Origin: Agitococcus lubricus
GTDB taxonomy: Bacteria; Pseudomonadota; Gammaproteobacteria; Pseudomonadales; Moraxellaceae
NCBI RefSeq assembly: GCF_003051055.1
Contig: NZ_QAON01000010.1
Coordinates: 1-64,000 of the forward strand
Length of the DNA: 64,000 bases
Direction of reading: 5' to 3'
This document shows positions 1 to 9,659 of this stretch, piece after piece (within the stretch, counting starts at the first letter, position 1; the number at the start of each line of letters is the position of its first letter). The notes under the pieces were generated by a model, which was not told the DNA's origin, searched no databases, and saw only the letters and a program-made list of their open reading frames with translations. The position numbers were made by a program, and so were the translations under genes.

Positions 1-2110
1 TTATCACTGAACTGACCTGTGCTGCTTAGCTGTACGTCATCGCCCGCAATCACATCCAATAAACTGCCGCTGACCGTGGCATTCGTTTTTCCGTCATAGA
101 CTTTGTTGTCTGCCGTCACCGTGCCGCTAATCGTTTTCACCGTGATGTCGGCCGTTGCCGTATCATTTAGCTGGATGCTGTAGTTACCGAGGTCATTGCC
201 CGATAAACTGTTCGTGAGTGTTACGAGCTTGTCGTTACCCACGTGTTTATCACTGAACTGACCCGTACTGCTTAGCTGTACGTCATCGCCCGCAATCACA
301 TCCAATAAACTGCTGCTGACCGTGGCATTCGTTTTTCCGTCGTAGACTTTGTTTTCTGCCGTCACCGTCCCGCTAATCGTTTTTACCGTGATGTCGGCCG
401 TTGCCGTGTCATTTAACTGGATGCTGTAGTTTTGTGCATCTATCCCTGAAATGGTATTGCTTAAGGTAACGATTTTATTGCTTCCGACATCCTTCGTGGC
501 AAACTGACCTGTGCTGCTTAACAACACCTCATCACCCGCAATCACATCCAATAAACTGCCACTGACCGTGGCATTCGTTTTTCCGTCATAGACTTTGTTT
601 TCTGCCGTCACCGTCCCGCTAATCGTTTTCACCGTGATGTCGGCTGTTGCCGTGTCATTTAACTGGATGCTGTAGTTTTGTGCATCTATCCCTGAAATGC
701 TGTTGCTTAACGTGACCGTTTTTCCTTGACCAACCTGTTTATCACTGAACTGACCTGTGCTGCTTAGCTGTACGTCATCACCCGCAATCACATCCAATAA
801 GCTGCCGCTGACCGTGGCATTCGTTTTTCCATCGTAGACTTTGTTTTCTGCCGTCACCGTCCCGCTAATCGTTTTCACCGTGATGTCGGCCGTTGCCGTG
901 TCATTTAACTGGATGCTGTAGTTACCGAGGTCATTGCCCGATAAACTATTCGTGAGTGTTACGAGCTTGTCGTTACCCACGTGTTTATCACTGAACTGAC
1001 CTGTGCTGCTTAGCTGTACGTCATCACCTGCAATCACATCCAATAAACTGCCGCTGACCGTGGCATTCGTTTTTCCGTCATAGACTTTGTTGTCTGCCGT
1101 CACCGTCCCGCTAATCGTTTTTACCGTGATGTCGGCCGTTGCCGTGTCATTTAACTGGATGCTGTAGTTATTCAAGTCGGCACCGCTGAGTTGATTCGTC
1201 AACGTGACCGTTTTATTGCTTCCGACATCCTTCGTGGCAAACTGACCCGTACTGCTTAGCTGTACGTCATCACCTACAATCACATCCAATAAACTGCCGC
1301 TGACCGTGGCATTCGTTTTGCCGTCGTAGACTTTGTTTTCTGCCGTCACCGTCCGGCTAATCGTTTTCACCGTGATGTCGGCCGTTGCCGTGTCATTTAA
1401 CTGGATGCTGTAGTTACCGAGGTCATTGCCCGATAAACTATTCGTGAGTGTTACGAGCTTGTCGTTACCCACGTGTTTATCACTGAACTGACCCGTACTG
1501 CTTAGCTGTACGTCATCACCCGCAATCACATCCAATAAGCTGCCGCTGACCGTGGCATTCGTTTTTCCGTCGTAGACTTTGTTGTCCGCCGTCACCGTCC
1601 CGCTAATCGTTTTTACCGTGATGTCGGCAAATAAGGTCTCATCAACAACGTCATAATTCAGACTGTCTGTGCCATCCAAACGATAATCAGCCGCCACTGC
1701 TTTGCCAGTACCCACCTGTTTGCTGTCGAATGTACCCGTCGCACTGAGGCTAATATCATCGCCAACAATGACGCCATTTACACTGCCAAGATTAATTTGA
1801 GCTTGCGTATTAGCATCATAAACTTTGTCAACCGCGCTACTGCCTTTAACAATGAGGGCTTTAGGGGTAATAGCCGCATGTAGCGTGTCCGTGTTCGCTG
1901 CTAAGACATAATTTGTTTGGTCATTACCCGTGAGGACATAATTCACGCTGATATTTTTATCTGCACCCACGTGTTTATCGGCAAAGACCGCAGTATGACT
2001 TAAGCTAATATCGTCGCCTTTAATCACATCTAAGAGTTCGGCGGTGATACTGGCAGTCACATTCCCATCATAGACTTTGTCAAATGCAATACTGTTGGCT
2101 ACCGTTAGCG
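1..2110 (-). repeat. Tandem 246-bp YDG-domain coding repeats
   Basis: Nine copies of an 82-codon unit lie inside the adhesin gene. The anchor coding for VYDG recurs at about 95, 341, 587, 833, 1079, 1325, 1571 and 1817, exactly 246 bp apart, and again at 2069 (252 bp). The seven copies nearest the left edge are almost identical in their core; the two nearest the N-terminus (1630-2110) are clearly diverged. The segment between cores comes in a few alternative versions that recur out of order. The array continues beyond position 1, so the total copy number is unknown. Confidence 0.92.
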
Positions 2111-5100
2111 TTTTGGGGTCAATGGTTAACTGTCCAGCCTGATATTCAATATCATAGCCTTGCTGACTCGAATAAAACCCTCCCGCATCAATACGATAAA
2201 CACCTGCATTGCGAGCACCTTGTGCACTGCCGCCATAACTTACTGTCCCTAAAAGTAAGTCTGAACTGGGGTCAGTGATAGAATAATTCACACCATTTCC
2301 GCCACTAAACTGGCTACCATCGTAGGTTTGTTGCTGATTATTTGCCGTGACGACTATGCGTGTTAAAAAGTTGCGTAATAAGGGGGCGGTTTCACCTTCA
2401 TAAATGCGCCAAATATCGGCACTCCCGCCTTTGCTAGCAATCTGCCAACCCGCCTTTTCAAAGGTAGACGCGTTAAAAAAATCGGCTTTAGCCATACCGT
2501 ATGCCGAACCGTTATCGGTTAAGCTCAAGTCATAAAAACTGCCGACCACACTAGAGCCACTGTCTTCTAAGCCAATCAAACCACCTACAAGGTCGAATCC
2601 TACGACCTCATTACGCGCATAACTGTTCTCAACCAAACCATAACTGTGTCCAACCAGACCACCCACCCGCTGGCCACCAGTTACTGTTCCTTCCGCATAG
2701 GTGTTAGCTATTTTAGCAGAACTATTATTTAGCCCGACTAAACCACCTGTTGCCACATTGCTATTGCCACTGTCCGCCCCTTCAACTGCGCCTGCAAAGT
2801 AACTGAGGGAAATCACCCCATCATTTTGCCCAACCAATCCACCGACAATCGCAGGATTACTGTTTGAATTATCACTGTGTTGTACAAAGGCATAGGAATA
2901 ACTTTCACTAATCGTACCAGCAGCCGTGTTATAACCGACTAACCCCCCAACATAATTTGAACCTTGAATCCATCCTGTCGATGCACTTTGTGTGACTTTA
3001 CCATTGTTATAGCCCACCACACCGCCAATATACGACGCGTTAGCCAATACCCCATTGGCATCATTCAAACTGACTGTTGCATCAGCCTGTTGAATTGAGC
3101 CGCTATTACTCCCCGCAACACCACCAATAGAAGAAATAAAACCACCTAACAGGCTATCGCCAAATACAGAAACACTGCCATAGACATTAGTGAGCTGCCC
3201 TAGTGACGCATTACTGCCCGTAATTCCACCGACATTGCTGATAAAGCCATTGGTGGTGCGATTATCTACCGTGACCGAAGCGCTATAAATGGCATTATTT
3301 AAGGTGTAGATTTTGTAGCGGTTTTCACCCACCATACCGCCCACATTAAAAACGAAACTGCCTGAGGTACTGGATTTTTCGCTGGTGGCAACACTGACCG
3401 CACCGTTAGTCGTATTGGTATTAATGCCTTGTAGATTAAGAATGCCTGTATTCAAGCCAACTAAACCACCGATGGCATTCATGCTATAGGCGTCCACACC
3501 CGTTATGCTGACATCGCCCGATGCCATACTATCAACAATCTCACCTGCATCTGTAGCGGCGGCTGCGGCAAAGGCTGCACCACCACCGATAGTGTCGTTT
3601 CCTGCACCACGATTTTCACCGACGAGTCCGCCAACACTATACACACTCATTTGCTGCCCTAAGACAGAGACATTGACGGTACTGGTGCTCTGTGTGATTA
3701 GCGCGTTATTAAAACCGACCAAGCCACCCACACCGCTCACATTTCCCCCTTTTGTGAGGGTGATATTAAGACTACCTGTGGCACTAGACTGACTCACTGT
3801 GCCTGCATTATTACCCACCAAACCACCCACGCTGGTAAAGTAACTCGTGACCGATGGCGCATTGGCATGAAGGACAATGGCCGATTGACTATCACTGATA
3901 TGGCCTTGGTTATAACCCACCAAACCACCCACATTCAGCAAGTCAAAATTCACATCATCCGTCACTAAGGTGAGCGTACCATCGACGGTAGTTTGGTTTA
4001 TTTTTCCTGTGTTAGTCGCCGATAACAAACCGACATGGCTTGCACCGGTGATATTGGCTTTAGTCAGTGTGAGATGTTGGATTGAACCTGCGGACTGCGC
4101 AAACAGACCAATCTGATTATTACTGGGTCGGTCAATCGTTAAGCCACTGACGGTATGTCCTAAGCCATCCAATATCCCTGTAAACGCCACATCCGACCCG
4201 ATGGGATTAAAGCCTAGTCCTCTATTCCATGTACTGGTACTGCTGGCATCAATAGACTGTGCTAAAGCATAGAATCCCGTGAGATTCTTTGCGATATTTT
4301 GTAGGTCATCTGCGTTATAAATCAGGGTATACAGATTGCCATTTATTTTTAACAGGGCACTCGTACCCGTTAAGCTAATTGCTGTACCACTTTTTAAGGT
4401 ATAGTTGCCGTCTGTGCCCGTGGTTAAAATCAGCCCTGCGCTAGTACCTGTCGCTGTGATATTGGCATTGATGTTGATATTACGGTCAGCCATTAATTCG
4501 AGCTGGGTATTTGCCCCCCATGACACATCATCGTCGACATGAATGTCGCCATTACCCGCTGTTTTACCTAAACTATTTTGAATGATGATATCTGTTTTTT
4601 CTAAGGCTGCTGACAAGGTCGCGCCCGTGACGTCACCCCCACTAGAAGCAATCGTAAAATCAGTAGGGTCAATTAACCATGTTCCCGTCTTGCCTTGTGT
4701 GGCTTGTGTAGAAACCGATACCTCATCAGCGATATCAATATACGCGCCCGATGTTTCGATAAAACCGCCGTCACCCGTTGCGGCTGAGGCGTCTAACTGA
4801 CCTGCAACCTTTACCGTCCCTACCGACATATCCGCTAATAAACGAATTTCACCTTGATGATTTTCAACGGTTTGTGCTTCTAAGACACCTTCGTTGTTGA
4901 CCACTGCTTTGGCTAAGTGGTCAACCGCGTCAGCCGTCAAGAAAATTTGCCCACCATTAGCCTGAATCACGCCTCTATTTTCGGCCAAGGCATCTAAACT
5001 GCCTTTCTCTACATGCAAGCCCACTAAAGAACCATTGGCTAACTGCACCGTTACCGCATTGGCTGCGGCTAACTGTACGCTGCCTTGAGGCGCAATGATG

Positions 5101-5717
5101 TGGCCTTCATTACGTACTTGTGCCGCCATCAACGCAACATAGCCGCCTTGTGGTGTCAGGATTTGTCCTTGATTGTTGACCGTCGCTTGACTCAAACCTG
5201 TAAATTGATAATGACCTGTTAAAAAATCGGCGTTACTGAGATGGAGTGTAGAGGCTACTAACCCGCCAACACTGACTTGGGCACTAGGGGCAAATAGTAC
5301 GCCGTTAGGATTGAGCACAAACACTTGGCCATTGGCTTGTAAACCGCCCAAAATTTGACTGGGGTCTTGGGTAGTGACTCGATTTAGCGCAATGGATTGG
5401 GTACTGGGTTGAATAAAACTGACGGTTTCGTTAGCGGCAATATTAAAACCTTGCCAATCAATCGCTAATTTTTCCGTTTGCTGCGCAATCGTCATCTGTT
5501 GAGTATCTGGCAGAATCACACCCTCACCTGCGGTGATTTGCCCACCTGTTGGCAACGCAAGTACGCTATTTGCGCTCAGTAATAGGCTACTGGCTAAGGT
5601 TAACACGCGGCCACGCTTACCACGACAACGTACGCACTCCGCCACGGGTATCCATAATTGGCGAATTTCGTCCCATACCAAACGATAGGCACGATTTAAG
5701 CTGGCATGACGACTCAT
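1..5717 (-). CDS. Two-partner-secretion haemagglutinin-like adhesin (TpsA), C-terminus outside window
   Basis: A giant surface or secreted adhesin of the filamentous haemagglutinin type, expected to be exported by a TpsB outer-membrane partner not seen here. The ATG at 5717 opens with an ESPR-type extended signal (MSRHASLNRAYRLVWDE), a hydrophobic stretch ending SANSVLA, then a TPS/haemagglutination domain (about residues 55-300) with the characteristic NPNGVLFAP near residue 137. Residues about 480-1100 carry many GLUG-type motifs (GGLVG.N). An MBG-like segment (about 1130-1210) follows, then YDG repeats (KVYDGKTNATVSG) to the window edge. I read several stretches of the frame and found no stop; 1905 codons lie in the window. 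It is transcribed divergently from the ThDP operon. The ligand is unknown. Family membership is very likely; substrate and adhesive function are inferred. Confidence 0.88.
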   Translation of the reverse strand, partial: MSRHASLNRAYRLVWDEIRQLWIPVAECVRCRGKRGRVLTLASSLLLSANSVLALPTGGQITAGEGVILPDTQQMTIAQQTEKLAIDWQGFNIAANETVSFIQPSTQSIALNRVTTQDPSQILGGLQANGQVFVLNPNGVLFAPSAQVSVGGLVASTLHLSNADFLTGHYQFTGLSQATVNNQGQILTPQGGYVALMAAQVRNEGHIIAPQGSVQLAAANAVTVQLANGSLVGLHVEKGSLDALAENRGVIQANGGQIFLTADAVDHLAKAVVNNEGVLEAQTVENHQGEIRLLADMSVGTVKVAGQLDASAATGDGGFIETSGAYIDIADEVSVSTQATQGKTGTWLIDPTDFTIASSGGDVTGATLSAALEKTDIIIQNSLGKTAGNGDIHVDDDVSWGANTQLELMADRNININANITATGTSAGLILTTGTDGNYTLKSGTAISLTGTSALLKINGNLYTLIYNADDLQNIAKNLTGFYALAQSIDASSTSTWNRGLGFNPIGSDVAFTGILDGLGHTVSGLTIDRPSNNQIGLFAQSAGSIQHLTLTKANITGASHVGLLSATNTGKINQTTVDGTLTLVTDDVNFDLLNVGGLVGYNQGHISDSQSAIVLHANAPSVTSYFTSVGGLVGNNAGTVSQSSATGSLNITLTKGGNVSGVGGLVGFNNALITQSTSTVNVSVLGQQMSVYSVGGLVGENRGAGNDTIGGGAAFAAAAATDAGEIVDSMASGDVSITGVDAYSMNAIGGLVGLNTGILNLQGINTNTTNGAVSVATSEKSSTSGSFVFNVGGMVGENRYKIYTLNNAIYSASVTVDNRTTNGFISNVGGITGSNASLGQLTNVYGSVSVFGDSLLGGFISSIGGVAGSNSGSIQQADATVSLNDANGVLANASYIGGVVGYNNGKVTQSASTGWIQGSNYVGGLVGYNTAAGTISESYSYAFVQHSDNSNSNPAIVGGLVGQNDGVISLSYFAGAVEGADSGNSNVATGGLVGLNNSSAKIANTYAEGTVTGGQRVGGLVGHSYGLVENSYARNEVVGFDLVGGLIGLEDSGSSVVGSFYDLSLTDNGSAYGMAKADFFNASTFEKAGWQIASKGGSADIWRIYEGETAPLLRNFLTRIVVTANNQQQTYDGSQFSGGNGVNYSITDPSSDLLLGTVSYGGSAQGARNAGVYRIDAGGFYSSQQGYDIEYQAGQLTIDPKTLTVANSIAFDKVYDGNVTASITAELLDVIKGDDISLSHTAVFADKHVGADKNISVNYVLTGNDQTNYVLAANTDTLHAAITPKALIVKGSSAVDKVYDANTQAQINLGSVNGVIVGDDISLSATGTFDSKQVGTGKAVAADYRLDGTDSLNYDVVDETLFADITVKTISGTVTADNKVYDGKTNATVSGSLLDVIAGDDVQLSSTGQFSDKHVGNDKLVTLTNSLSGNDLGNYSIQLNDTATADITVKTISRTVTAENKVYDGKTNATVSGSLLDVIVGDDVQLSSTGQFATKDVGSNKTVTLTNQLSGADLNNYSIQLNDTATADITVKTISGTVTADNKVYDGKTNATVSGSLLDVIAGDDVQLSSTGQFSDKHVGNDKLVTLTNSLSGNDLGNYSIQLNDTATADITVKTISGTVTAENKVYDGKTNATVSGSLLDVIAGDDVQLSSTGQFSDKQVGQGKTVTLSNSISGIDAQNYSIQLNDTATADITVKTISGTVTAENKVYDGKTNATVSGSLLDVIAGDEVLLSSTGQFATKDVGSNKIVTLSNTISGIDAQNYSIQLNDTATADITVKTISGTVTAENKVYDGKTNATVSSSLLDVIAGDDVQLSSTGQFSDKHVGNDKLVTLTNSLSGNDLGNYSIQLNDTATADITVKTISGTVTADNKVYDGKTNATVSGSLLDVIAGDDVQLSSTGQFSD

Positions 5718-6217
5718 GGTCAAACTCCCTTTAACTTATAATGGTATTTTCGAGGACAATGGAACCTTGTGTAGGATACGTTGTTATCATCTACCCCAAT
5801 TGTATTGTCTAACTCTGACAATCAAACTAGTCATTTAGTATAGCTTAAATTTAGGCCAGTTGATGCGTTGATTATGGACGATACACGACTTATTGTTGGG
5901 GCTGCTGGCTTGCGTTTCTTGTTTGATTCACTGCCCCATAAACAACCCACTGTCAAAGCCAAATAATGTACAAAAAATCCATTAAACAACAATAACATAC
6001 TATTCTATTCAACATGTTTTACAGGTTATGCAATCGTTTTTTTTCAAAAGCCCGATTCAGTACACAAAAACGGCATGAAAGTATGTAAATGTATTGTACA
6101 TTTGAAAAAAAACACGCTACAAACAGCGCACACTTTCCAGCATAGATAACCCTAAACCCTCTACTTAACCACAAGGACTGCTTCACCTTTGAGTCTTTTT
6201 AGAATTATCGGGGAACG
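5718..6217. promoter_or_regulatory. Divergent intergenic region with a 7-3-7 palindrome
   Basis: This 500-bp AT-rich spacer separates the adhesin gene (leftward) from the ThDP operon (rightward), so it must hold both promoters. At 6087-6103 there is a perfect inverted repeat, AAATGTA-TTG-TACATTT, about 115 bp before the ThDP start. It is a plausible operator, but no regulator gene is adjacent. I see no RNA gene here and did not locate convincing -35/-10 pairs. Confidence 0.4.
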
Positions 6218-7945
6218 ATGATGATTGAAAATGGTGATTTGATTCTCAGCTACCTACAACGACTCGGCGTAGAGTTTGTCTTTGGCGTACCAGGCGGCAG
6301 TATTGAACCCTTCTATAATGCCCTCGCTCGCAGCGAACGCCGTGGCGGCACGCGTGCGATTATTGCGCGTCATGAAACAGGCGCTGCCTTTATGGCAGAT
6401 GGTTATACCCGCGAAACAGGTAAAATTGGGGTGTGCTGTTCGACGGCGGGGCCAGGCGCAACCAATCTGATTACAGGCGTCGCCTCTGCTTATGCCGATG
6501 GTATTCCCATGTTAGTGATTTCAGCACAAACGGCCATTGAAAAATTTGGCCGTGGCGCACTTCAAGATGGCTCGTGTACAGGCATTAACACCCTAGAAAT
6601 TTTTACCCACTGCACACGGTTTAATACCTTAGTCTCACACAGCGCGCAAGTTGAGCATAAACTGTTACAAGCGATTAGTTATGCCATTAGCAATCGACCT
6701 GGCCCTGTACATTTAAGTGTCCCACTCGATGTGATGCGTGACACGATTGAAGACACAGAGCAAAAAGCTACCTTACGCGCTTTCATCAATCACGAAGTCG
6801 TCCCCAGCCAAGAGGCTATGCATTTAGTGCTTAAAGAATTGGCCGACAAGAATAAAGTCACGGTTGTGATTGGCGAAGGGGCAGCAGGCGCGATTGATAC
6901 GATTATTGCGCTCATTGAGTCACGTAACTGGCAATTTGTCACCACGCCACGCGCCAAAGGCCTAGTCAATAATTTTCATCCCTTATACCGTGGCGTTTTT
7001 GGTTTTGCTGGTCATGAAAGCGCCCGCGATGCCTTATTGCCCGAAAATGCTGAACGTGTCGTAGTGGTTGGTACCGCGCTAGATGAAGTATCGACCAGTG
7101 GCTGGGATAGCAGTGCGATTATGTCACGCCGCTTGATTCACCTATCGAGCAACTCCGAACACCTCAGCCGCTCATACATGGCCAAATTGTGTATTTTAGG
7201 CTCTATTGAGTTAATGCTAAAACCGTTTAGTGCTCTACTCAATCGACATCCACTGCGTAAACAAATCAGCCGTCAATTTAACACGGACGGCTTGCCTAGC
7301 AATATTCAATTTGCACACCCCGAAAAATGCTTCAGTGATGACAGTCCCATCAAACCACAAGCCTTGATGACCTATATGAGTGCGGTCTGCCCTGACGATA
7401 CCCGCGTTTTAATGGATAGTGGTAACAGTTTTTTATGGGGGATTCATTATTGGAACTGCAAACGCCCACACCCTTTTAATCCACACAAAAGTCTATTTCA
7501 CATTGGTATCGGTTTTTCGTCGATGGGTTGGGCGATTGGTGCGGCGGTTGGCATAGCGGCAGGAGCAAAAGGCAAACCCGTTGTTTGTTTTACGGGTGAT
7601 GGCAGCATGTTAATGAGTGGTCAAGAAATTACTACCGCTTTGCAAGAACGCTTAAACGTCCTGTTTATTGTGTTGAACGACTCCGCGCTTGGTATGGTGC
7701 GTCATGGGCAACGTATTGGCGGCGCAGAACCGATTGGTAACGAGTTGCCTTCTATTAACTTTGCACAAATGGCGCAAGCGATGGGTGTGGAGGCTTATCG
7801 TATTGAACACATGAGTGACTTAAAACAACTGGATATACAGGCACTGTTAAATCGTCATGCCCCCTGTTTATTAGATGTGGTGATTGACCGCGAAGAAGTG
7901 CCTCCGATGGGTGCACGTATGAAAGTGCTGACAGGAGCCGCGTAA
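6218..7945 (+). CDS. ThDP-dependent acetolactate-synthase-like enzyme
   Basis: A thiamine-diphosphate enzyme of the acetolactate synthase/pyruvate decarboxylase superfamily; such enzymes decarboxylate a 2-oxoacid and transfer the activated aldehyde or release it. The length (575 aa) fits an ALS large subunit. The N-terminal Pyr domain has the cofactor-activating glutamate in RHETGAAFMADGYTR (Glu53) and the GPGATN loop; the C-terminal PP domain has the GDG...N ThDP/Mg motif from about residue 460 (GDGSMLMSGQE) to the LND near 486. No small regulatory subunit gene follows, and the neighbours are two citrate-synthase-like genes and an SDR rather than ilvH or ilvC, so a role in branched-chain amino acid synthesis is unlikely. 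Two ATGs (6218, 6221) lie just after GGGGAA; the second has better spacing. Its stop overlaps the next ATG by one base (TAATG). The actual substrate is unknown. Confidence 0.85.
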   Translation: MMIENGDLILSYLQRLGVEFVFGVPGGSIEPFYNALARSERRGGTRAIIARHETGAAFMADGYTRETGKIGVCCSTAGPGATNLITGVASAYADGIPMLVISAQTAIEKFGRGALQDGSCTGINTLEIFTHCTRFNTLVSHSAQVEHKLLQAISYAISNRPGPVHLSVPLDVMRDTIEDTEQKATLRAFINHEVVPSQEAMHLVLKELADKNKVTVVIGEGAAGAIDTIIALIESRNWQFVTTPRAKGLVNNFHPLYRGVFGFAGHESARDALLPENAERVVVVGTALDEVSTSGWDSSAIMSRRLIHLSSNSEHLSRSYMAKLCILGSIELMLKPFSALLNRHPLRKQISRQFNTDGLPSNIQFAHPEKCFSDDSPIKPQALMTYMSAVCPDDTRVLMDSGNSFLWGIHYWNCKRPHPFNPHKSLFHIGIGFSSMGWAIGAAVGIAAGAKGKPVVCFTGDGSMLMSGQEITTALQERLNVLFIVLNDSALGMVRHGQRIGGAEPIGNELPSINFAQMAQAMGVEAYRIEHMSDLKQLDIQALLNRHAPCLLDVVIDREEVPPMGARMKVLTGAA

Positions 7946-8766
7946 TGACCGAGCCCGTTTATCACAGTGCTATATGGCATGAAGAAGCTGCACCAGATAA
8001 TCCTTTTGTTGCCCAAGCCTGCTATTGTCATGGTTATGATGTCTATGGCGACGTGATTCAACATGCCACGTGGGCAGAATACTGGCTGTTATTGTTGACG
8101 GGTCAACAGCCCAATAAAAGACAAGCACAACTACTGGAAAAGCTCGCGCTCATTTTTGCCAATGTCGGAATACGAGATGCCAGTACCCGTGCTGCCATGA
8201 ACGCAGGTGTCAGTGGTGCAACCCATGCGGCCATCTTGATGGCAGCCCTTGGTGTTGGATCTGGCCAATATGGCGGCAGCCAAGAGGTTTATCTGTTGAT
8301 GCAACGTTGGCATCATTGCCAACAACTCCCCGTCGGTGACTGGCATCAGCAGTTAACCGCCCCTGCAACCATCAAAGACACTGCCGATATTTGGCCAACT
8401 ATTGACCATATTATGGGTTTTGACCCGCATCAAACACAGGCCTCACTGCCAGTACAACAAAGCCTACAGTTATTATCGTCATTAAGTACAAACGCCGCAT
8501 TGCCTTATTTAAGCCAACACTTACAGCAACTCGAAAATACTGTTGGTTATGGCCTAGCGTTTACCAGTCTAGCCGCGGCCACTTGCCATGATTTAGGCTT
8601 AACGCCCGACCAAGGTGCGCTGTTATATCTGATTTTACGTTTACCAGGCGCAGCTGTTCATGCCCTTGAACAACAACAACTTGGCTGGCGTAAATTCCCT
8701 TTTTTTGGCAAACATATTCATCTCTGTGATGACCCTGCCGCTTCAACAGGAGAGCAACGGTCATGA
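7945..8766 (+). CDS. Citrate synthase/citryl-CoA lyase-like protein, subunit 1
   Basis: A short (273 aa) protein resembling the helical core of citrate synthases and citryl-CoA lyases. The stretch around residues 70-110 (IRDASTRAAMNAGVSGATH... GQYGGSQE) corresponds to the STF-AR...GPLHGGANE region of citrate synthase, and the C-terminal HDLGLTPDQGALLYLILRL matches the small-domain helix. The first catalytic histidine position reads Tyr (GQYGGSQE), and the helix that should carry the catalytic aspartate appears to have Ala. It is therefore probably not an ordinary citrate synthase and may act only as a partner of the next protein. It overlaps the ThDP gene by 1 bp and the next gene by 4 bp (ATGA), implying translational coupling. 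The alignment was made by eye; fold assignment is likely, function unknown. Confidence 0.65.
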   Translation: MTEPVYHSAIWHEEAAPDNPFVAQACYCHGYDVYGDVIQHATWAEYWLLLLTGQQPNKRQAQLLEKLALIFANVGIRDASTRAAMNAGVSGATHAAILMAALGVGSGQYGGSQEVYLLMQRWHHCQQLPVGDWHQQLTAPATIKDTADIWPTIDHIMGFDPHQTQASLPVQQSLQLLSSLSTNAALPYLSQHLQQLENTVGYGLAFTSLAAATCHDLGLTPDQGALLYLILRLPGAAVHALEQQQLGWRKFPFFGKHIHLCDDPAASTGEQRS

Positions 8767-9563
8767 GCTTAATGGAATTATTAGCTGCCGAAAATCATCT
8801 CGACACTACGATGGGTAAAGCCTTTTTATCGGAGCGGGTCGTGGTACGCGGTCAGGACTTACACCGTGACCTTGGGCATTTAGATTGGTTTGCCTACCAT
8901 ATTTATGGCATTACAGGCCGTATCTATACGGGCAACCAACTGGCGATGCTCAGCTATTTATGGGCATCTACCAGCTATCCAGACCCCAGTATTTGGCCCA
9001 ATAATACCGCCGCTTTAGCAGGCTCCGTGCGCACTACCGCTTGTTTAGCTCTCAATGCAGGCTTAGTGGGGTGTGAGGCTAATTTATTTGGGGTAAAACC
9101 TCTGAAAAAAGTCCATGACTTTTTACTTCGTTGCCAACAAAAACAACAACAAGGCCACGTATTGGCAGACATTATTGAGGCAGAAATTGCACAGCAAGGT
9201 CTTATTTATGGTTATGGCCGACCTTTAGCCAGCATAGATGAGCGTGTGCCACATACCCTACAAAAAGCAACAGAGTTAGGTCTTGCAGACGGTAACTACC
9301 TAAAACTCGCCTTAGCTATTGAAAACTATTTAATTCACAGTCGACAAATTCGCATGAATATTGCAGCCTTAGATGGCGCAATTGGTGCAGATTTAGGCTT
9401 TAGTAATGATGAATTTCATCTGTTTATGAATTTAATTGTCTATGCGGGTTTAGCGCCTTGTTATATGGATGCAGTCAAAAAAACCGTAGGCACATTTTTT
9501 CCCATTCGCTGTCGTAGTATCGTTAATCAAGATGTGAGCAAACGACAATGGAAAAAGACATAA
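8763..9563 (+). CDS. Citrate synthase/citryl-CoA lyase-like protein, subunit 2
   Basis: A 266-aa paralogue of the preceding protein. YGYGRPLASIDERVP (about residues 153-167) lines up with the MGFGHRVYKNYDPRA segment of citrate synthase, with Arg in place of the second catalytic histidine. RMNIAALDGAIGADLGF near the C-terminus keeps the aspartate expected at the third catalytic position. The first histidine position (GCEANLFGVKPL) is also not His. One protein thus lacks the Asp and the other keeps it, which would fit a heteromer with a composite or altered site. The ATG at 8763 overlaps the previous stop in ATGA. A 96-bp gap separates it from the SDR gene. The reaction is unknown; condensation or cleavage of an acyl-CoA is the natural guess from the family, not shown here. 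Confidence 0.62.
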   Translation: MSLMELLAAENHLDTTMGKAFLSERVVVRGQDLHRDLGHLDWFAYHIYGITGRIYTGNQLAMLSYLWASTSYPDPSIWPNNTAALAGSVRTTACLALNAGLVGCEANLFGVKPLKKVHDFLLRCQQKQQQGHVLADIIEAEIAQQGLIYGYGRPLASIDERVPHTLQKATELGLADGNYLKLALAIENYLIHSRQIRMNIAALDGAIGADLGFSNDEFHLFMNLIVYAGLAPCYMDAVKKTVGTFFPIRCRSIVNQDVSKRQWKKT

Positions 9564-9659
9564 TCTCAGGTTTATGTCGTATGAATTGCTATCTTACATC
9601 CCCACCACAAAGCCGATAAGGTTGGATAGGTTTTGATGATTTTTCAATAGGAGCAGATT

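Noticed and set aside
1-2110. CRISPR-like array
   Set aside because: The 246-bp period, open reading frame across all units and near-identical whole units show coding repeats, not repeats with unique spacers.
6218-7945. Assignment as ilvB/ilvI acetolactate synthase
   Set aside because: Family motifs fit, but no regulatory subunit or ilv gene is nearby and the operon partners indicate another role.
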